A stretch of 64,000 nucleotides of DNA from Melioribacteraceae bacterium. Its GTDB lineage: Bacteria; Bacteroidota; Ignavibacteria; Ignavibacteriales; Melioribacteraceae. This document shows positions 44,044 to 52,669 of this stretch, in pieces. Where the stretch lies: NCBI GenBank assembly GCA_016927595.1, contig JAFGMI010000018.1:1-64000 (forward strand), written 5' to 3'. The stretch's first letter is position 1; each line of letters begins with the position of its first letter. Position numbers and translations under genes: made by a program. The notes below the pieces were generated by a model. That model had not been told where the DNA came from. It worked only from the letters and a program-made list of their open reading frames with translations, and did not search any database.

Positions 44044-45915
44044 ATGAAACTTTCCAATGTAGAGCTTCGAAACAGTTTTTTTATGGCAGCCGTTAAAACC
44101 GGCTACGGTGACTCTGAAGGCAGCATTACCGACAGGCATCTTGCTTTTTGGAATGCCCGGTCCAAACACGTGGCTGCGGTGATATTCGAGCCTTTTTATA
44201 TTGATAAGCATGTACGCGAGCTTCCCACTCAAATAGGGATTGATAACGATGATAAAATTGAAGGACATAAAAAATTAGTGAATACGGTTCACAAAAACGG
44301 CGCTAAAGCAGTAGCACATATAAATCACCCGGGAAGAATGGCAAATCCGAAATTACCGGGGAATGTTTATTTCTCAGCATCGGATACAGTGTGTACGAAC
44401 GGAGGTCAAAAGCCGGTTCCTCTTTCAACCGATGAAATAAAAACTGTTCAGGGGCAGTATACAGATGCCGCAATGCGTGCTGAAAAAGCCGGGTACGATT
44501 TGATTGAATTACAGTTCGGTCTCGGTTATTTAATTGCACAGTTCTTATCACCGGCAACTAATAAACGTATCGATGAATACGGCGGAAATTTTGATAATCG
44601 TCTGAGGTTCGGACTGGAAATTCTGCGCGGAATAAAATCGAAAGTTAATCTGCCGGTTATCGTAAGAATAAGCGGCGATGAAAAAAACACGGACGGTTTA
44701 ACAATTGAAGATTCTATTTATGCTGCAAAAATAATTGAGCAGGAAGGCGCTGCAGCCGTTCATGTTACATCCGGAAATGTCTGTGAAAACGCCGCGTGGT
44801 ATTACCAACATCATTTTATACCTAAAGGCGCTACGTGGCAAATGGCAAAAAAGATTAAGGAAAATATTTCACTACCTGTAATCGGTGTCGGACAGGTAAC
44901 TGAGTCTGTTGATATCGCAAAAATATTCAGTGATCGGGCGGCAGATTTTATTGCAATCGGCAGAGCGCTTATAGCAGACCCGGATTTCGTCGGCAAATAT
45001 CTGCAGCTTGTCGAAGGCAGAATTCGTCCGTGCAGCTCCTGCCTAACCGGCTGTTTGGGAAGAATTAAAATCGGGAAAGGATTACAGTGTGAAATTAATC
45101 CCGAAGTGGGCAGGGAATTGGAACCGCTTAAACCTGCCGGTGATAGGAAATGTTATGCAGTAGTCGGCGGAGGAATGGCAGGAATGGAAGCCGCCGTTAC
45201 ACTTCGAAGACGTGGGCATCAGGTTACAATTTTTGAGAAAGAGGAATTGGGTGGCCAGTTCAATCTGGCTCCGCTACCTTCGCATAAGGGATCTCTGCAG
45301 AAACAAATAGATTATCTGAAACACGAGGTTTCCGAAATTCCGGTCATCAGAAAGGAAGCAAGGGCAGAGGATCTTGCAGATAATTACGACGGGGTTATTT
45401 TAGCTACCGGATCCAAACCATTTGTTCCGGAAATAATTGGTCTAGGGGATTACAAATGGGCTGATATTTTATACAAAACAAACATTCCCGAAAATAAAAA
45501 TGTTCTGATAATCGGCGGCGGCTTGATCGGCATTGAAATAGCTGTCACATTACTTGATTACGGCAACAGAGTTATAATTGTTGAAATGCTGGACGATATT
45601 GCGAGGGATATGGAAATGGTTTCGCGCAAACTGAATTTGACGAAATTGCAGGAGCACAATGTGCCGGTTTATACAAATACAAAAGTAAGTTATATTTCCG
45701 GTTCCACTGCCTTTCTTAAAAGACGAAATTCGATTGAACAATCAAAAATTGAAAACATAGATCTGTATGTTATTGCTGCAGGTATGAGACAAAACGCTGA
45801 TTTGCTCCAACAGCTTGAAAACAAAGTCCCGGTCTACCCTGTTGGTGATGCCGATAAAGTGGGAGATGTGGTTTCGGCTATTCAAAGCGCTTATTTTGTG
45901 TGCAAAGAATTATAG
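44044..45915 (+). CDS. OYE/2,4-dienoyl-CoA reductase-like flavoprotein
   Basis: The 623-residue protein has an N-terminal FMN TIM barrel of the old-yellow-enzyme type (ITDRHLAFWNARSKHVAAV, HINHPGRM, GYDLIELQFGLGYLIAQFLSP, IAIGRALIADPDF). It then has a cysteine cluster (CSSCLTGCLGRI followed by LQC) for one [4Fe-4S] and a C-terminal FAD/NAD(P) part (CYAVVGGGMAGMEAAVTLRR and VLIIGGGLIGIEIAVTL). It resembles FadH, which reduces 2,4-dienoyl-CoA, and related enoate reductases of anaerobes. The exact substrate is unknown. Length is slightly below FadH (about 670). Confidence 0.87.
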   Translation: MKLSNVELRNSFFMAAVKTGYGDSEGSITDRHLAFWNARSKHVAAVIFEPFYIDKHVRELPTQIGIDNDDKIEGHKKLVNTVHKNGAKAVAHINHPGRMANPKLPGNVYFSASDTVCTNGGQKPVPLSTDEIKTVQGQYTDAAMRAEKAGYDLIELQFGLGYLIAQFLSPATNKRIDEYGGNFDNRLRFGLEILRGIKSKVNLPVIVRISGDEKNTDGLTIEDSIYAAKIIEQEGAAAVHVTSGNVCENAAWYYQHHFIPKGATWQMAKKIKENISLPVIGVGQVTESVDIAKIFSDRAADFIAIGRALIADPDFVGKYLQLVEGRIRPCSSCLTGCLGRIKIGKGLQCEINPEVGRELEPLKPAGDRKCYAVVGGGMAGMEAAVTLRRRGHQVTIFEKEELGGQFNLAPLPSHKGSLQKQIDYLKHEVSEIPVIRKEARAEDLADNYDGVILATGSKPFVPEIIGLGDYKWADILYKTNIPENKNVLIIGGGLIGIEIAVTLLDYGNRVIIVEMLDDIARDMEMVSRKLNLTKLQEHNVPVYTNTKVSYISGSTAFLKRRNSIEQSKIENIDLYVIAAGMRQNADLLQQLENKVPVYPVGDADKVGDVVSAIQSAYFVCKEL

Positions 45916-45954
45916 GCAGTTATGAATTATCAGTAGCTTTCAGAGGTAAACGGC

Positions 45955-46794
45955 ATGGAAATTATAATAAATGTTTTTAAAGAAGCGGTTAAAGTAACAC
46001 TTTTTGTTTTAGTGATGATGATTGCCGTTGACCTGATTAATGTAAAGACGAAAGGTAAGCTGGAATCGCTGCTTCGGACCGGAAGAAGATGGAAACAATA
46101 CACCGTAGCCTCTTTGCTGGGCAGCGCTCCCGGTTGTCTCGGTTCCTTTGCCGGAGTTTCATTATATATCCACGGCATGATAAGCTTCGGAGCGCTTACC
46201 GGTTTAATGCTTGCAACTTCGGGAGACGAACAGTTTATAATGCTCGCTATGTTTCCGGATACCGCTCTTTTAATGTTTGCAATTCTTTTTGTCCTTGGAA
46301 TTTTTGCAGGTTTTCTTACGGATTATCTGATTAAGAAATTTAAAGTGCTTACATGTACAGACTGTGAATTCAAACAATATCATCCGGGCGAAGAAGGTTA
46401 TAAGCATTATATTAAAGAGCACATATGGGAGCACATAATTAAAAGACATTTATTAAGAACTTTTTTATGGACTTTCGGTGCCTTACTTGTTGTTGAACTC
46501 GGCATGAATTTTATCGACCTCGAAGGTATCACTTCGGAATATACCTTCTTATTATTAATTCTCGCCGCTCTGATAGGAATTATCCCGGAATCAGGTCCGC
46601 ATTTAATTTTTGTAATGATGTTTGCTAAAGGATTAATACCTTTCTCAGTCTTGTTTACAAGCTCCGTTGTTCAGGACGGACATGGTATGCTGCCTATGCT
46701 TTCGTATTCTCTGAAAGATTCATTGCGGATAAAAATATTTAACCTGATGTTCGGACTCATTTTCGGTATAATTTTATTTATAGGTGGTTTGTAA
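45955..46794 (+). CDS. Putative metal transporter (ArsP_2/10-TM heavy-metal exporter family)
   Basis: The 279-residue protein has seven to nine membrane helices and matches the family annotated as putative manganese or heavy-metal exporters: SLLGSAPGCLGSFAGVSLYIHGMISFGALTG, ATSGDEQFIMLAMFPD, and a later IPESGPHLIFVMMFAKGLIPF half. A Cys-His-rich cytoplasmic loop (LTCTDCEFKQYHPGEEGYKHYIKEHIWEH, approximately residues 137-165) could bind a metal. The ions moved are not known. Confidence 0.75.
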   Translation: MEIIINVFKEAVKVTLFVLVMMIAVDLINVKTKGKLESLLRTGRRWKQYTVASLLGSAPGCLGSFAGVSLYIHGMISFGALTGLMLATSGDEQFIMLAMFPDTALLMFAILFVLGIFAGFLTDYLIKKFKVLTCTDCEFKQYHPGEEGYKHYIKEHIWEHIIKRHLLRTFLWTFGALLVVELGMNFIDLEGITSEYTFLLLILAALIGIIPESGPHLIFVMMFAKGLIPFSVLFTSSVVQDGHGMLPMLSYSLKDSLRIKIFNLMFGLIFGIILFIGGL

Positions 46795-46833
46795 CAATTT
46801 ATTCAGATCAAAACACAATAAGAAAACCTTGTT

Positions 46834-47319
46834 ATGAACACAACAGTATCCCGGAGTTATTATACAGATGATGTCACTAACATCTGTGGAGAATTTATTG
46901 AGCATGGACATCTTATACAAACAGACATGAATGACAATAAGACAGGCAACATGTTTACAACAAAGAAATACGATACTGTAACCCGGGATTATATTTGTGG
47001 CGGATTGATCGATTCATTAAATAATTATCTCGAAACGGCATTTGCAGCTTACAAAGCAAAGGCAGGAGATTTTTATATAATGCCTCTCTTTCGTTTTGTA
47101 ACCGCATTACTTCAAATTGATTACTTAAAGCCAACTCCGCCTGATGTTGAAGTAAAAGATGTTTCTGCAATCTTAAACAAAGCTTTAGTTGGTAATTACC
47201 TTACTCCCCTATCAGATACATTGGGAAATATACCTAATGAACCGGTTGAATTCTCGGCCGGAAAATATACTTACTACACCTTTAATTTTTCTGAAAGGCA
47301 TAAGTATTACCTTTATTGA
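46834..47319 (+). CDS. Hypothetical protein, no recognised family
   Basis: The 161-residue protein starts 39 bases after the metal exporter gene. I recognise no family. It is soluble, acidic in the N-terminal third, with a TRDYICGGLIDSLNNYLETAF segment and a C-terminal stretch rich in Tyr (YTYYTFNFSERHKYYLY). No signal peptide is seen. The reading frame fills the space before the histidine kinase gene, 54 bases downstream. Codon use looks like that of its neighbours, which supports it being real. Confidence 0.55.
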   Translation: MNTTVSRSYYTDDVTNICGEFIEHGHLIQTDMNDNKTGNMFTTKKYDTVTRDYICGGLIDSLNNYLETAFAAYKAKAGDFYIMPLFRFVTALLQIDYLKPTPPDVEVKDVSAILNKALVGNYLTPLSDTLGNIPNEPVEFSAGKYTYYTFNFSERHKYYLY

Positions 47320-47373
47320 ACAGGCTCTTAAAAAAGTTCCGCAGGCACCATGAGTATATAGGAGCTCAATGCC

Positions 47374-49491
47374 ATGAATATTTACTCACTTCCGGCAATC
47401 ATATCTTTAACTATAAATTTTAGTATTGCTTTCATTGTTTTAATGGAGAAACCAAGAGCGGCATTGCACCAGTGGTTTGCTGCTTTCATTTTCAGTTTTG
47501 CAATCTGGAATCTTTCTGAGATCATCATCCTGAACAGTGCTAATATGTTACCTGCTCTTCTAGGTGCGCAAATTCTTTACAGGATTATTTTTCTTGCTCC
47601 AGCTTTCTATGTTATAATAGCCTATCTGTTTCCCAAAAATTTCAGCAGGTATGGTTCAAATCTGTTTTTCTTTATCGCTGTATTTTCACCGCCAATAATT
47701 ATGCTCTCTTTATCTTTCCCCGATTTTCAGATTGAGTTGATCACGCTTAGAGAAACGCCTTTAATCTATCATTATCATTTTACGTTCAACTTTAATTTTG
47801 TTTTTTTTATTCTGATTTTAATTTCGATCAGCTATATAGTATGGGGCAGCATTGTTCTGGTAAATAAAATCCGCCGTCTGCATACAATCCGCCTTAAAAA
47901 TCAGACCCGTTTCTTTGTAGCTGGGATGACTTTTATTTTTATCGGTTTTGTAATAATCATTTTACTTAAAGGAATAATTCCCAACCCGGCTTCTTATTAT
48001 TTCCTGTCCACTATATTTACTTTTATAATTGCATTATTCTTTTTTACTGCACTTATCAAATTTCATCTGCTCAACCCTGGGAAGTTGCTTAGCGGGGGAA
48101 TAACTTATTCTGTCCTCACGGCTGTATCATTCGCAGTTTATTTTTTTGTTATACAGGCGGTCAGCGAAAGTCTGGAATCGTGGATTGGAATTAACTCCTC
48201 AATTTTCGATGCCATCCTGGTTGTTACATTGATATTTATAATCCTGCCTTTTGAAAAGCGTTTGCAAAATCTTTTCGAGAGATGGTTAAATAAAGACCTG
48301 CATCAGTATCGTAAAAACATTCTCCTTCTTTTTCGTGAATTACAGATATATTATGAAATTGATGAATTCTTTATGATTGTTACCCGTTTTATAACCGATA
48401 ATTTTAAAACCTCGGCAGTATATATCTTTACTAATCACCCCGGATCAGACTTCTTCTTTGAAATAGGTCCGGAAGAAATGATTCCTTCAATCCCGCCGGA
48501 TTCTTATCTAATCAAAGAGCTTAAGCGGCAAAAAAGCGCTGTTGAATTCTATGAACTTAATCATAATGAATTGAGTGAAGAGTGCCGTCAGTTTTGTGAA
48601 AGTGTTCATGCAAAATTCTTTTTACCGATTATATATGAGAATATTCTGATGGCAATCGTTGTACTTTGCCGTAAAAAATTCGGATTGGAATACAATGAGA
48701 ATGAGAGAGAGATCATGTCCATCTTGGGAAGCGAAATTGCTTCTTCATTACGGCGGAATCAAATTATTGAAGAAATCAGGGGAAAAGACCGGAAACGTTT
48801 CCAGCTGGAAAAACTGGCTGCGTTAGGTCAGCTTACTGCAAGTGTTGCACACGAAATCCGCAATCCGCTCAACACAATTTCTACTTCAGCAGAAACTCTT
48901 TTGCAAAAAAATATTTCCGAAGTAGATAAGTCTCAGTTGAATCAATTCATTATTGAAGAATCCAATCGCTTGAACCGTATACTCACCGATTTTCTCAATC
49001 TTGCACGCATTAAACTGGCAGCCAATTCAGAAATAGATATTGAAAATATTTTTGAACGGCTTAGCATGGAACTACAAAACTCAAATATGGCTGAAATTAA
49101 AATCACTTATGAATTTGAAACAACACAAAAAAAAATTATCAGCGATCCGGATTTACTTTTCCAGGCTTTATTGAATTTGGGATTAAATGCACAGTCGGCA
49201 ATACAAGAACGCTGTAATAAGGAAAAGGTATTTACCTGTAGGCAAGGCATAATAAAATGGGTGATGAGCATTGATAACAACCATTTTAAACTTTCTGTTA
49301 GGGATAACGGAGTTGGAATACCACCTGAAATCAGAGAATCAATTTATAATCCGTTTTTTACTACAAAGAAGACAGGCACAGGTTTGGGTTTGTCAATTGT
49401 TCAACAGATTACAGAAGTGCTGTCCGGTTTCATTAGCTTTACTTCAAAACCGGGAGATACCTGTTTTACAATTTATCTGCCGAAGCCGTGA
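47374..49491 (+). CDS. Membrane sensor histidine kinase with 7TM and GAF-like input
   Basis: The 705-residue kinase starts with a block of seven or eight membrane helices (to about residue 295), of the histidine-kinase N-terminal 7TM type. A GAF-like region (about 315-455, with FYELNHNELSEECRQFC) precedes the HisKA domain with phospho-acceptor His493 in ASVAHEIRNPLNTI. The HATPase domain ends with DNGVGIPPEI and GTGLGLSIVQQI. It lies 25 bases before a sigma-54 response regulator gene, its likely partner. The signal is unknown; a membrane or lipid-derived cue is possible from the 7TM part. Confidence 0.92.
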   Translation: MNIYSLPAIISLTINFSIAFIVLMEKPRAALHQWFAAFIFSFAIWNLSEIIILNSANMLPALLGAQILYRIIFLAPAFYVIIAYLFPKNFSRYGSNLFFFIAVFSPPIIMLSLSFPDFQIELITLRETPLIYHYHFTFNFNFVFFILILISISYIVWGSIVLVNKIRRLHTIRLKNQTRFFVAGMTFIFIGFVIIILLKGIIPNPASYYFLSTIFTFIIALFFFTALIKFHLLNPGKLLSGGITYSVLTAVSFAVYFFVIQAVSESLESWIGINSSIFDAILVVTLIFIILPFEKRLQNLFERWLNKDLHQYRKNILLLFRELQIYYEIDEFFMIVTRFITDNFKTSAVYIFTNHPGSDFFFEIGPEEMIPSIPPDSYLIKELKRQKSAVEFYELNHNELSEECRQFCESVHAKFFLPIIYENILMAIVVLCRKKFGLEYNENEREIMSILGSEIASSLRRNQIIEEIRGKDRKRFQLEKLAALGQLTASVAHEIRNPLNTISTSAETLLQKNISEVDKSQLNQFIIEESNRLNRILTDFLNLARIKLAANSEIDIENIFERLSMELQNSNMAEIKITYEFETTQKKIISDPDLLFQALLNLGLNAQSAIQERCNKEKVFTCRQGIIKWVMSIDNNHFKLSVRDNGVGIPPEIRESIYNPFFTTKKTGTGLGLSIVQQITEVLSGFISFTSKPGDTCFTIYLPKP

Positions 49492-49516
49492 TGAAATAAA
49501 AGAATAAGGGAAGATT

Positions 49517-50917
49517 ATGGAAACTTTTGAACACACAATTTTAGTCGCTGACGATGAAGAAAAGACACTCAAAGTATTAGATATAAATCTGAAAAATAAA
49601 TACCGGGTTATCCTTGCTGCTAACGGCAGCGAAGCGATTGAATATCTTAAAAATGAAACAGTTCACCTGGTGCTTACCGATTTGCGTATGCCTGAACAAG
49701 GCGGTTTGGATTTGCTGAAATATGTACAACAACACTATAAACATATTCCGGTAATGATCGTAACTGCATTTGGTTCGGTAGAAAATGCCGTACAGGCAAT
49801 GAAGATGGGAGCGTATGACTATATCCTTAAACCAATACAGATAGCCGAATTGGAGCGGCTTATAGAAAAAGCTCTGCATTATGCCCGGCTGCTTAATGAG
49901 AATGTAGAACTGAAAGAACGTTTAAAAAAATATGAAGGTTACAGGGAGATTATTACAGCTAATCCCAATATGAAGGCATTACTTGAAACAATGAAACATG
50001 TTGCTGCAACTAATGCCAATGTACTCATCGAAGGTGAATCGGGTACCGGCAAACAGTTATTAGCTGCCTCGGTTCACTATATGAGCGCTCGGGCTGATAA
50101 ACCGTTCATAGAAATTAATTGCGGTGCTATTCCGGCAAATTTATTGGAAAGTGAATTGTTCGGACATGAAAAAGGTGCCTTTACCGGAGCTGTTAGTACC
50201 AAGAAAGGCAAATTTGAACTAGCAGATAAAGGCACTATTTTTTTGGATGAAATTGGCGAGTTGCCTTTGGAGCTACAGGTTAAGCTGCTGCATGTCCTGG
50301 AAAATCAGAAATTTACCCGTGTTGGAGGTACTCAATATATTGAAACGGATGCCCGTATTGTTGCTGCAACCAATCGCAAATTAAGTGAAGAGGTTAATAA
50401 AAAAAATTTCCGAAGCGATCTTTATTATCGTTTAAAGGTAGTGTATTTACAGATACCGCCTTTACGGGAACGCAAAGAGGATATTCCCTTGCTGGTTAAT
50501 AACTTCATTGAAAAATATAAAGACTTAAATGCCGACAAACAGGCTAGCATTTCAATATCAGAGGAGGCTCTGTGTATTCTTCAATCTTATTATTGGCCGG
50601 GTAATGTACGTGAATTAGAAAATATAATTCAGCAGACTATTATCTTTGCCAAATACGGACAAATTACATCGGACTCACTGCCGTCTGAAATACTTGAAAA
50701 TGCAATCATACCCTCCCTTACAAAAGAAGAACTCCGGTATGAAAAAAACAAACGAACCGGAAAAATTATTCGGGACATTGAATATAATTTCGTGAGGCGA
50801 ATCCTTGCAAAAACCGGTGGGAATATTACTAAGGCTGCCGCAATAAGCGGCTACGACCGGAGGCAAATACAAAATTTAATTAAGAAGTACAGAATCCACA
50901 CCGAAGACTTCAGGTAA
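49517..50917 (+). CDS. Sigma-54-dependent response regulator (NtrC family)
   Basis: The 466-residue regulator has a receiver domain (phospho-acceptor Asp55 in LVLTDLRMPE) and then the AAA+ domain, with Walker A GESGTGKQ (Q where E is usual), ELFGHEKGAFTGA for sigma-54 contact, and Walker B GTIFLDEIGEL. A Fis-type HTH closes it (ITKAAAISGYDRRQIQNLIKKY). It is co-transcribed with the kinase. Two GAAATnACATTTC palindromes directly after its stop are likely binding sites. Target genes include at least the SPW protein, by inference. Confidence 0.94.
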   Translation: METFEHTILVADDEEKTLKVLDINLKNKYRVILAANGSEAIEYLKNETVHLVLTDLRMPEQGGLDLLKYVQQHYKHIPVMIVTAFGSVENAVQAMKMGAYDYILKPIQIAELERLIEKALHYARLLNENVELKERLKKYEGYREIITANPNMKALLETMKHVAATNANVLIEGESGTGKQLLAASVHYMSARADKPFIEINCGAIPANLLESELFGHEKGAFTGAVSTKKGKFELADKGTIFLDEIGELPLELQVKLLHVLENQKFTRVGGTQYIETDARIVAATNRKLSEEVNKKNFRSDLYYRLKVVYLQIPPLRERKEDIPLLVNNFIEKYKDLNADKQASISISEEALCILQSYYWPGNVRELENIIQQTIIFAKYGQITSDSLPSEILENAIIPSLTKEELRYEKNKRTGKIIRDIEYNFVRRILAKTGGNITKAAAISGYDRRQIQNLIKKYRIHTEDFR

Positions 50918-50920
50918 TGC

Positions 50921-50933
50921 GAAATTACATTTC
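50921..50933. promoter_or_regulatory. Putative activator site 1 (GAAATTACATTTC)
   Basis: This near-perfect palindrome (one mismatch) begins just after the response regulator stop. It matches site 2 in 12 of 13 bases, with centres 66 bases apart. The arrangement resembles paired upstream sites for NtrC-type activators. Confidence 0.5.
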
Positions 50934-50986
50934 TTACTTTAAAATGCTTATATGGATTAATTATAAGCGATCTCTAAAATATATGT

Positions 50987-50999
50987 GAAATGACATTTC
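50987..50999. promoter_or_regulatory. Putative activator site 2 (GAAATGACATTTC)
   Basis: This is a perfect palindrome, GAAATG-A-CATTTC, about 85 bases upstream of the weak -24-like element at 51075 and 146 bases before the SPW gene start. With site 1 it forms a pair with matching sequence and helical phasing of about 6.3 turns. Confidence 0.55.
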
Positions 51000-51074
51000 C
51001 CGTTTCCGTTTTTAGCAGCATATCTGAGACTTAGTAACTCATTGTTTTTACAGGAGTAACTCTTATCTGACTTA

Positions 51075-51091
51075 TTGGCATGAATTTTTAT
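51075..51091 (+). promoter_or_regulatory. Possible sigma-54 promoter with weak -12 element
   Basis: TTGGCATG (51075-51082) agrees well with the sigma-54 -24 element (TTGGCACG). The -12 part after four bases is TTTAT instead of TTGCT/TTGCA, so it lacks the key GC. It is suggested by the activator gene upstream, but remains doubtful. Confidence 0.3.
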
Positions 51092-51144
51092 TCAATTATG
51101 ACTGTAGTGTCAAATAATTAAAAAAATAGAAAGGAGGAATTAAT

Positions 51145-51471
51145 ATGTGGCAGGCATGGACGGTAGGTATTTTAGGAATCTGGCTGGCAGTAGCAGCTTT
51201 CCTGCCCTTCGCCCCGGATGGGAACCTGTGGAATAATTTGCTGGTCGGTATCATTGCTGGTATCGGCGGGTTTACCATGATTAAAGAGAAATCCTGGCAG
51301 GGTTGGACGGCAGGTATCCTGGGTATATGGTTGATTATTGCTGCATTTATACCTGAGATTCAGGCTCATACAGGCAACATGTGGAATGGCATTATAGTTG
51401 GCATTCTGCTGATGATTGCCGGGTTTGGTGCTCTCGAAAGTAAAGGTCATCATATACCTCATACACCCTAA
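51145..51471 (+). CDS. SPW-repeat small membrane protein
   Basis: The 108-residue protein consists of two similar halves: MWQAWTVGILGIWLAVAAFLP with NLWNNLLVGIIAGIGG, then SWQGWTAGILGIWLIIAAFIP with NMWNGIIVGILLMIAG. Each half makes two membrane helices of the SPW family type. AAAGGAGG is an excellent ribosome-binding site. The function of SPW proteins is unknown. It stands alone between a sigma-54 regulator and its own terminator, so it is a likely target of that regulator, perhaps in a membrane-stress response. Confidence 0.85.
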   Translation: MWQAWTVGILGIWLAVAAFLPFAPDGNLWNNLLVGIIAGIGGFTMIKEKSWQGWTAGILGIWLIIAAFIPEIQAHTGNMWNGIIVGILLMIAGFGALESKGHHIPHTP

Positions 51472-51501
51472 ACTCATCAGATGAGAACCAGATTTGGAGT
51501 T

Positions 51502-51534
51502 AAACACCGGATCTTTTTGATCCGGTGTTTTTTC
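51502..51534 (+). terminator. Strong rho-independent terminator after the SPW gene
   Basis: AAACACCGGATC (51502-51513) pairs perfectly with GATCCGGTGTTT (51519-51530) over a five-T loop, with T residues continuing to 51533. This is the clearest terminator of the window. Confidence 0.93.
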
Positions 51535-51542
51535 TATAGTAA

Positions 51543-51686
51543 CCGGATTTACGAAATCGGGTTGCTGAAGTATTACACGGATTAGGATTTGAACACGTTA
51601 ATAACTCACCTTTTAAAGAGCAAATCATCACATTATTAAAATTGAAAAAAGTTAAAGAAGTATCCTTGCAAAAGAAATACCGGTAA
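51543..51686 (+). pseudogene. Possible coding relic without a start codon
   Basis: This frame of 47 codons lies between stop codons and has protein-like content (RVAEVLHGLGFEHVNNSPF, then KEQIITLLKLKKVKEVSL) but no start codon or ribosome-binding site. It may be the tail of a lost gene. I do not recognise a family. The remainder of 51535-51964 shows no gene and presumably carries the promoter of the ABC module. Confidence 0.2.
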
Positions 51687-51964
51687 AATTATTAAAGCTG
51701 GTTAACTATATACAGATGAAATGGATTTCAAAATGTAATAAGTAAAATTTCAGAATTTACAGAAGCGAAAGGAATGTCATTGATTATGAAAACCACACCC
51801 TAAAAAATTGCCTCACAAGTCCGCCTGATATTATATTGAGTGAAATAAAGATCAGTCTTTCACGTATAATTTGGTTATGTTATTATAATAATAAAATTAT
51901 CAATTAAACTTTTTCTTAAGACCAATTGTCAAATGTAAAATTATGAAATCAAAAGGATTGTATA

Positions 51965-52660
51965 ATGAGTCTTATCCGTATTGATAACGTAACGAAACTT
52001 TACCAAACAGGAGAAGTTCCGGTAACAGCATTGAAAGATTTATCGGTTACTATTAATCAAAAGTCGTTTGTTTCTTTTATCGGTCCTTCGGGAAGCGGAA
52101 AATCAACACTTTTAAATCTGATGGGTGCGCTTGATAAACCTACCGAAGGTAAAGTAGTTATTAATAACGTTGATATTGCCGGGCTCGACCGAACACAATC
52201 GGCAATTTTCAGAGGAAGCAATATCGGTTTTGTGTTTCAGAATTTTAATATGATACCGGTGCTCACTGTTTTTGAAAACGTTGAGTACCCGCTTTTAATG
52301 CTCAAACATATTTCGGCGAATGAGAGGCGGGATAAAATACTTACATTGTTAGATAAAGTGGGAATGCTAGACCAAAAGGATAAATATCCAAATCAAATTT
52401 CGGGCGGACAAAAACAACGTGTAGCGGTTGCACGTGCATTGGTAACTAATCCTAAAATTGTTCTGGCGGATGAACCGACGGCAAACCTTGATCATAAAAC
52501 CGCTTATAAAGTAATAAGCATTATGCACGAAATGCAGAAAGAATTCGGAACTACTTTTATTTTTTCCACTCACGATACTAAAATTGTGGACGAGGCGGAA
52601 ATTATATATACGCTTGAAGACGGCGTAATCGTTAATTCAGAAGTCAAAACAAACAATTAA
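51965..52660 (+). CDS. ABC transporter ATP-binding protein (LolD/MacB type)
   Basis: The 231-residue ATPase has Walker [11 protein letters not shown]-loop [21 protein letters not shown], signature QISGGQKQR and Walker [13 protein letters not shown] with the H-loop in STHD. The sequence after the Q-loop is that of the LolD/MacB/FtsE subfamily, which works with FtsX-like permeases to extract or move substrates without pumping them through a classical channel. It is followed by such a permease nine bases later, then by LolA-like and barrel genes. Confidence 0.93.
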   Translation: MSLIRIDNVTKLYQTGEVPVTALKDLSVTINQKSFVSFIGPSGSGKSTLLNLMGALDKPTEGKVVINNVDIAGLDRTQSAIFRGSNIGFVFQNFNMIPVLTVFENVEYPLLMLKHISANERRDKILTLLDKVGMLDQKDKYPNQISGGQKQRVAVARALVTNPKIVLADEPTANLDHKTAYKVISIMHEMQKEFGTTFIFSTHDTKIVDEAEIIYTLEDGVIVNSEVKTNN

Positions 52661-52669
52661 AAGGATGAC

